Assembly: GCA_017617235.1 (NCBI GenBank)
Contig: JAFZWQ010000031.1
Coordinates: forward strand, 30,425-94,424
Direction of reading: 5' to 3'
DNA from: Bacteroidaceae bacterium
GTDB taxonomy: Bacteria > Bacteroidota > Bacteroidia > Bacteroidales > Bacteroidaceae
Length of the DNA stretch: 64,000 nt
Positions 59,252 to 64,000 of this stretch are shown piece after piece (within the stretch, counting starts at the first letter, position 1; each line of letters opens with the position of its first letter). The translations under genes were made by a program, and so were the position numbers. The notes beneath the pieces were generated by a model. The model saw only the letters and a program-made list of their open reading frames with translations, was not told where the DNA came from and searched no databases.

Positions 59252-62200
59252 TTATCGAAAACTTTCAGACAATATGATGACAGCGGCAGATTCCTCCTCT
59301 GCCTTTTGTGACTCGCGATAATAGGTGCTGTAGTGGTTTGCCATATCGAGCACTTGTTTTAGCGCATCCTCAAAGGTCAGTTTTGCCTTGCTACCACCCT
59401 GGCGCTGCAAGTCCTTCTGAATGCGTTGCAAACGTTTGGCGATGTAGGTAATGGTGCCTCGTTCTGCCAATTCCTTGAGCTGGATAATCTTCAAACGGGT
59501 ATCGCCATCATCAATGTGCGGCAGCATACTATTCAACAGGCTGACAGCCGTTGTGACCTGAGCACCCAGATTGCTACGCTGGCTCTGATTGGATTCCTCT
59601 TCGTGCAATTCCTGTTCCTTGGTTTTATTGAATTCATTCAAAGCTTTCTCCACATGCTCATGATGCTGTTCAATGCGTGCTACAGGCTTTTCCTCTGGTG
59701 TGGCTTTGAAATAGTTGAAGGCATCGAGTACAGACAATTCACGTGTCTGCTCATCGCTGACCAAGTAGAAGAGCTTGCGGAAGTTGGTCTTCAGGAACAC
59801 CAACGTGTCACCAGAAAGCGTAGTTCCATCTACTTCACGAGAAGCCCGACCTGTTCGGCTTCGTAATGAAAGGCGTTCAATACGCTTGTACTCTCTGCGA
59901 TTCTGCTGATACAACGCTCTCAATTCTTCATAGAACGGCAGTTCTAGGTTGCGGTCTTCCTCCTCTCGTTTGATTCCTTCTTTAAAGAGTTTGTCGAGGT
60001 CACGGTCAATAATCTCTTCCGTTGAGTAGATTTGGTTGTCCTCGCCAAAGGTTGTATGGAAGGTCTGTATCTTACTGAGGGCTATCTGGTTCAGTTTGAT
60101 TTCCTTGTTGCCTTGGCGAGATGGGTAGAAGACATAGTTATAAATGGTGTCGGATTTGGAGCCGATACGGTTCACACGTCCGATGCGCTGCATCAGTCGA
60201 GTCGAATTCCAAGGTGTGTCATAGTTGATGATAATGTTTGAGCGATGGAGGTTCACACCTTCTGCCAGCACGTCTGAGGTCAGGATTATGTTGTAGTCGT
60301 TCTTCTGTTCCTTCCAGTTGGCATCAAAGTTTGCACGGATAATCTTGAAGAGGGTGCTACGGTTTTTAGCTGAGATGACCATGACATCTGGGCGATTGAT
60401 GCGACGCGCCAGGTATTCAATGGTATCTACAGACTCGGAGAACACAACAATCTTTCCTTCCGGATTGCGTTCCTTTTTGAAAAGCTCGTGTTTCAACAGG
60501 TCTTCGAACTTTGCAAATTTCGAATCGTCAGCATCATCGATACATTCCCAATCCAACCACATCTCGTCCAAGAGTTGTTGGTCCTTCCGCAGCATCTCTA
60601 TGTATTCAGGCAGGAAGTCATCGCGCTTGAAGACGGCGTTCTTAGGATTGTCCTCTGCTTTCTCGTTCAGTTTCTCTTCTATCTCATCGTCTGTATAGCC
60701 TTGAGCGTAGAGCAGATTGATATCCATATCCGGAGCAATGAAGATGCGGTCATTCTCCCACATCGTGAGCATATTCTCATTGGCTTGGCGGAAGTTCTCG
60801 ACAGACTTCCTGAATGCGTAGAAGCTGCTCTCCAATCGCTTAACGAGACCATTCTTACGAATGCCTGCCAAACTGCGGCTGATAAGCTCTGCATTATCAT
60901 AAAGACCGTTGGAAGTTTCTGGTTTCAAATAGGCAATGGCTTGATAGCGGGCGTATGTGAGTTGCTTGTCCAGAATGTTCATCGCCTCCTCAAAGAGATT
61001 GGCCAGATGGTCGTTCAGTTCATATTCCTTCTTGATTGGTTCTGCCACCTTAGGGAAGCGTTTCACATCTTTGTTATAACGGGCAATATGTTCAATATCT
61101 GTTCTTGTACGGCGAACGGTCAGAGGTTTGATGACACGGTCACGGACGCGCTCTGCCAGTTTCTTGAACTGTTTGATGTCGAAGTTCTCCTGCTTGCGGA
61201 ATTTTCGGAATTCAACGTTAAGCGGCGAGAAGAATGAGGTGAGGTTAGGCACACCGTCAATCGTACAATGACGTGGGTCTTGGAACATCAGAATTTGATA
61301 GTATATATCCAAAGGCGTGTTATTCATTGGCGTAGCAGAGATGAGCATCACCTTCTTTCTGTATCCTGGAATAAATCCCGTTTCCATACGTGGCATCTTG
61401 CAGATTTCCTGCAGCTGCTGAAAAGCACCAGTCGTATGATTACGGAACTTATGCGCTTCATCGACAAGGACAAGGTCATACTCGTCGGCATTCCATATTT
61501 CCGGATCGCTATCGTCAAGAACTTTGTTGAGACTTCCATTCGATACAAAACGAGCATATTTGTCAATACCAAAATCTCTGAAAGTAGTTACCCAGTTATC
61601 CTTGACAGCAGGTGGGAAGACAACCAGAATCTTAGTATGCTCCCAACCGTTTTCAATGAGGAACTTCTTGGCAATCATTGTGGCGATGACAGTCTTCCCA
61701 AGACCTACCACATCAGCAAGGAAGAAGCCATCGTAGCGTATCAACTTCTGATAGCCCTCGATGACAGCGTCCATTTGATACTCGAACTTGTCATACTTCT
61801 CAGGCATATCAAAGGGATCGCCTTGGTCAATAGCAAGGACTCGGTCAGAGAAATACTCCATCAGCATCTTGATATAGAGCTCATACGGAGTTACGTCACC
61901 TTTCAGGTAGGTCTTGTCGAGTGCGGCCTGATAGTCTTCTGCATTGATGGGAACATTCTTGGCTTCTTCCCACAGCAATTCAAATTCGTTTTTGGCAAAC
62001 TGCACATCGTCGTACTGCGTCAGTTTGACGTTGAACTCATATTGCTTTTCTTCGCTAATCCCCAAGCCGTTGCCACTCAGATTACTGCTGCCAGTAATGG
62101 CTGCACCAAAGCAATGCTGGTTATAATTGTCTGGATAAAGAATGTAGATTTTTGCATGAATCTTCTTGGAGGGATGGGCGCGAAGTTCCAACTTGCCGTC

Positions 62201-62575
62201 AATCAAGTCCTGTACCATCTGGAGCATACCATCCTCAACCTTCTTGGTATAGTGCGACTGTTCGATGTCCTCTTTCAGCAGTCTGAGGCATTCTTCCTTC
62301 ACTTCCTCTTCTGCGCCAAAGAAGAGTTCTCCCTTTTGGTGGGCACGGGCAATGTACTTATCTACATCGATGCCTATCAGGATACGCACTTTGTTGATAC
62401 CGTCAAGAAACGGGCGTAAAGAGAAATAGCCTGATGCTCGAAGAAAGCCCACAACGGCATCAAGGTTCTTTACTTGAGGGTTATTGCTAAGAATGCCCTC
62501 AAACTCTTTCATCAATGTGTTCCCATCCCTGTTAGTGAAGAAATGGGAGGAAATAGGTATGTCCTGTTGAGTCAT
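59252..62575 (-). CDS. PLD-nuclease / SNF2-type helicase
   Basis: A 1107-residue protein. Residues ~1-200 contain a phospholipase D-like nuclease with HAKIYILYPDN near residue 145 and the following GSSNLSGNGL. Residues ~270-800 are an SNF2-like SF2 motor: Walker A DVVGLGKTVIATMIAK near 290, LVDEAHKFRN near 371, LISATPMNN near 415, and helicase C motifs DVLAEGVNLHRS and QRIGRVNRIG near 770. The C-terminus is helical. Together with the downstream methyltransferase it forms a restriction-like system in which methylation protects host DNA. It is the first protein gene of the operon and is preceded by about 350 nt of highly structured sequence. Confidence 0.92.
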   Translation of the reverse strand: MTQQDIPISSHFFTNRDGNTLMKEFEGILSNNPQVKNLDAVVGFLRASGYFSLRPFLDGINKVRILIGIDVDKYIARAHQKGELFFGAEEEVKEECLRLLKEDIEQSHYTKKVEDGMLQMVQDLIDGKLELRAHPSKKIHAKIYILYPDNYNQHCFGAAITGSSNLSGNGLGISEEKQYEFNVKLTQYDDVQFAKNEFELLWEEAKNVPINAEDYQAALDKTYLKGDVTPYELYIKMLMEYFSDRVLAIDQGDPFDMPEKYDKFEYQMDAVIEGYQKLIRYDGFFLADVVGLGKTVIATMIAKKFLIENGWEHTKILVVFPPAVKDNWVTTFRDFGIDKYARFVSNGSLNKVLDDSDPEIWNADEYDLVLVDEAHKFRNHTTGAFQQLQEICKMPRMETGFIPGYRKKVMLISATPMNNTPLDIYYQILMFQDPRHCTIDGVPNLTSFFSPLNVEFRKFRKQENFDIKQFKKLAERVRDRVIKPLTVRRTRTDIEHIARYNKDVKRFPKVAEPIKKEYELNDHLANLFEEAMNILDKQLTYARYQAIAYLKPETSNGLYDNAELISRSLAGIRKNGLVKRLESSFYAFRKSVENFRQANENMLTMWENDRIFIAPDMDINLLYAQGYTDDEIEEKLNEKAEDNPKNAVFKRDDFLPEYIEMLRKDQQLLDEMWLDWECIDDADDSKFAKFEDLLKHELFKKERNPEGKIVVFSESVDTIEYLARRINRPDVMVISAKNRSTLFKIIRANFDANWKEQKNDYNIILTSDVLAEGVNLHRSNIIINYDTPWNSTRLMQRIGRVNRIGSKSDTIYNYVFYPSRQGNKEIKLNQIALSKIQTFHTTFGEDNQIYSTEEIIDRDLDKLFKEGIKREEEDRNLELPFYEELRALYQQNRREYKRIERLSLRSRTGRASREVDGTTLSGDTLVFLKTNFRKLFYLVSDEQTRELSVLDAFNYFKATPEEKPVARIEQHHEHVEKALNEFNKTKEQELHEEESNQSQRSNLGAQVTTAVSLLNSMLPHIDDGDTRLKIIQLKELAERGTITYIAKRLQRIQKDLQRQGGSKAKLTFEDALKQVLDMANHYSTYYRESQKAEEESAAVIILSESFR

Positions 62576-62639
62576 AGCCCTGCGATAGATTTAAGGAGCA
62601 ATCAGACTATATCTTCAGGGTTGCTTACAGGTAATATCA

Positions 62640-62920
62640 AAAGACCTCAGGACACAAAAGAAGCGCGAGTCATGGCTCTTCTCTTGAATCTTGAGGTCCT
62701 CGGAATGTACCTGTAACACTAGATCTAAGTCATGCCCGCGCTATACACGGGCATCGGCTGACTTACTCAAAGTGTTACATCTATGAAATTTCCGAGGTTT
62801 CAAGATTCTCTGAATAAATAGCTGATGCTATTATTTTCCAATAAAATAGTACAGCCACCCTGCGCTCAGAGACCCTGCCTTAGCATGCACCGTTTACGGT
62901 GAATCGGCCGTACTCGATTA
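62640..62920 (-). ncRNA. Candidate structured RNA or 5' leader upstream of the helicase gene
   Basis: The 123-bp unit 62686-62808 folds into one long hairpin with five nested stems: 62686-62694/62800-62808 (9 bp), 62698-62705/62790-62797 (8 bp), 62712-62720/62771-62779 (9 bp), 62726-62732/62759-62765 (7 bp) and 62733-62738/62748-62753 (6 bp). A second hairpin lies at 62807-62872 (outer TCTCTGA/TCAGAGA) and a third at 62888-62901 (CACCG-TTTA-CGGTG). TACTTTTG on the reverse strand at 62928-62921 could start the RNA. I see none of the conserved boxes of tmRNA, RNase P, SRP or tRNA, and no long frame. It is either a leader of the helicase mRNA or a separate RNA. Confidence 0.5.
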
Positions 62921-63138
62921 CAAAAGTACAACTTTTGGTGAAAAATTAAAAATTAAAAGTGAAAAATGAAATGGGTTTTTGTAAAAAAAGTGTGCTTGCA
63001 TATATTATTGTTCTGTTGAGTACATAACGACGGATGTCGTATAGCACAGCTACGATGCTCTATAATCTGGTATTTCCGAGGCGCATCCTATCTTGGAGAC
63101 GCAAAGCGGCTCAAAAGTACAACTTTTGGTGAAAAATT
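62921..63138 (-). repeat. Duplicated 27-bp promoter-like sequence
   Basis: The 27 bp at 62921-62947 recur exactly at 63112-63138 in the same orientation, 191 bp apart. Read on the reverse strand each contains a TTTTTCACC stretch, a palindromic CCAAAAGTTG/CAAAAG core, and ends in TACTTTTG. Each copy stands in front of a structured stretch. Confidence 0.8.
62983..63111 (-). ncRNA. Candidate small RNA
   Basis: From the second TACTTTTG (63119-63112) a reverse-strand RNA of about 120 nt would run to seven T at 62989-62983. It contains a small hairpin (CGTAGC then GCTATACG, with a bulge) and another (CGAC-atcc-GTCG). There is no reading frame. The T-run lacks a clear stem directly before it, so the 3' end is uncertain. 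Confidence 0.3.
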
Positions 63139-63181
63139 CTTCTGCCCTTCGAGCGAAGCGACCAAGGTCGATTAGAAGATT
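63133..63181. repeat. MITE-like repeat, short copy
   Basis: A 49-bp element from AAAATTCTTCTGCCC to GATTAGAAGATT. It matches the reverse complement of 47873-47951 without the internal tandem unit. The ends (AATTCTTCT and AGAAGATT) form imperfect terminal inverted repeats. It overlaps the end of the 27-bp repeat. Downstream filler to 63260 consists of cactaaa and ttctaaa repeats. Confidence 0.7.
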
Positions 63182-63267
63182 GAAGATTGAAAATTGAAGA
63201 TTAAATTACTAAACTTCTAAACTTCTAAATCTCTAAATCACTAAAACTCTAAATCACTAAAAGAGAG

Positions 63268-63296
63268 AAAGGCGCTATCCGGGGGATGGCGCCTTT
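63268..63296. terminator. Strong hairpin terminator
   Basis: AAAGGCGCTATCC (63268-63280) pairs with GGATGGCGCCTTT (63284-63296) over 13 bp with one G-U and a 3-nt loop, followed by T. On the reverse strand it is followed by a T-rich stretch, so it could end the small protein gene transcript coming from 63580. Confidence 0.8.
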
Positions 63297-63382
63297 TGGT
63301 ATCATTGCTTAGTACTTTATTAGCTTAGTAGCTTATTTGCTTAAGGAAAATGAAGTGACTTCAGTTGATTATCATCTTTCCT

Positions 63383-63580
63383 TCATAATCTGGCGAGCAC
63401 AGCCTGTTCGAGTTTAACGATGAACTCTTCTACTGTGTGTAACCTATTCATAGGCGTAGAACGCTTTAGGGATTTTTGTGTGCCTATACGATTAGTGGAT
63501 TTTGGAGAATATGTCAAATCTGCAACCGGTTCTGCCAATTGCTGAGAACTCTCTTCTTCCATGTGATATTCCTTTATCAT
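63383..63580 (-). CDS. Small hypothetical protein (65 aa)
   Basis: A 65-residue protein, MIKEYHMEEESSQQLAEPV to the end VEEFIVKLEQAVLARL. The last 25 residues (RLHTVEEFIVKLEQAVLARL) form an amphipathic helix. Upstream in-frame codons to 63721 encode low-complexity filler, so I use the ATG at 63580. A TAATTTTG box at 63626-63619 fits that start, with a leader of about 33 nt. A terminator lies 87 bp past its stop. I do not recognise a family. Confidence 0.6.
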   Translation of the reverse strand: MIKEYHMEEESSQQLAEPVADLTYSPKSTNRIGTQKSLKRSTPMNRLHTVEEFIVKLEQAVLARL

Positions 63581-63618
63581 ATCTCTAATGTTTCTCGCAT
63601 ATTTCCTATAGTACACGG

Positions 63619-63626
63619 CAAAATTA
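63619..63626 (-). promoter_or_regulatory. Promoter box of the small protein gene
   Basis: TAATTTTG on the reverse strand, 39 nt before the ATG at 63580. No convincing TTTG partner was found. Confidence 0.5.
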
Positions 63627-63639
63627 CGAATTTTAAGTG

Positions 63640-64000
63640 AAAAATGAAAAGGGAAAAGGGAAAAATTATATGAATAGGGGAAAATGTTGGTGGTCATGAA
63701 TGTCATTGTCATGAATGTCATTAAGGGTTTCTGATTCGAGTTTTTTGTAAAAACAGTATATAACTTATTATAAATTCGTATTTTGGTTGTATGTTTTTGA
63801 TGACCGTACGTTTCATACGGTCACAGAATATCAACATGGATTTACGGATAACTTACTGTAAATCAGCGAACAGATATCTGCATTGTACCATTGTACCATT
63901 GCACCATTTTGCGTTTTCGGGACAGATGGCAGATGGCAGTTTAATTTAGACACACAATGTCAACCAACAGCCACTATCAAATTGTAAAATAAATAGTATG
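63640..64000. other. Gene-free end of the window
   Basis: 361 bp of AT-rich sequence with short tandem repeats: atgtcattg near 63700-63722 and a 9-bp unit close to TACCATTGT near 63885-63905. No frame, tRNA or hairpin terminator was identified. The gene that follows is outside the window. Confidence 0.5.

Noticed and set aside
62855-62875. AGGGTGG on the reverse strand as part of a T-box or other riboswitch.
   Set aside because: The rest of the T-box sequence is missing, T-boxes are not expected in this phylum, and the downstream gene is a helicase.
62580-62940. tmRNA, RNase P RNA, SRP RNA or tRNA in the structured region.
   Set aside because: None of the diagnostic boxes (T-loop GTTCRA, GAAAGTCC, SRP GGAAG tetraloop region) was found on either strand.
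63183-63262. Short-period repeats as a CRISPR array.
   Set aside because: Units are 9-14 bp AT-rich filler without spacers of constant length and no cas gene is present.

Overview
The window looks like a chromosome segment of a Bacteroidales bacterium, most likely Prevotella or a close relative. The evidence is promoters of the Bacteroidota type (TTTG, about 20 nt, then TAnnTTTG) in front of many genes, weak ribosome binding sites, a BlaI/M56-TonB pair, an HU-like/winged-helix protein, a hexuronate operon of the Bacteroidota kind, and AT-rich intergenic filler of the form ttcacttttcac. No rRNA, tRNA, CRISPR array, integrase or transposase was seen.

Layout. 1-1.7 kb: end of aroC, a secreted esterase-like hydrolase and a short alkyltransferase-like protein. 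1.73-14.95 kb: a roughly 13-kb defence island bounded by a 51-bp perfect direct repeat made from the 3' end of yraN. It carries one long operon: half-size hsdS, hsdM, a membrane protein, full hsdS, a HEPN-like protein, a second membrane protein, an AlbA_2/ATPase/HTH protein, hsdR, a YgjP-like metallopeptidase, DUF488 and a possible dual-OB protein. 14.9-28.1 kb: core genes (yraN, lysS, gpsA, pgi, a HAD phosphatase, a TerB/DnaJ protein), the BlaI/M56 pair, a flavoprotein, a lipoprotein, DUF2207, LemA and an HU-like protein. 28.1-38.4 kb: a reverse-strand operon converting glucuronate and galacturonate to 2-keto-3-deoxygluconate (uxaB, uxaA, uxuA, an SDR in the role of UxuB, uxaC, exuT), headed by a GHL10-type secreted protein. 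38.5-49.4 kb: uvrA, a LOG-like protein, nudC, a Lys/Glu-rich secreted protein, a phosphohexomutase, a C69 peptidase, nadC and rlmH.

49.5-63.6 kb is a second accessory region. It holds a predicted polyvalent-type kinase facing an XRE regulator, a DUF4143 ATPase, and a second restriction-like system on the reverse strand: a PLD-nuclease/SNF2 helicase, an Eco57I-type methyltransferase, a SIR2 protein with a small coiled-coil partner, a 223-residue unknown and a PLD/HTH protein. The SIR2 module appears to have been inserted at the methyltransferase 3' end, because a diverged second copy of the methyltransferase C-terminus lies beyond it. Upstream of the helicase are about 350 nt that can fold into long nested hairpins, preceded by a promoter-like sequence that is duplicated 191 bp away.

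The most interesting parts are the type I operon with embedded membrane and HEPN-like genes and yraN-derived flanks, and the composite helicase/methyltransferase/SIR2 locus with its structured leader or small RNAs. All family assignments were made by reading motifs; no database search was run.
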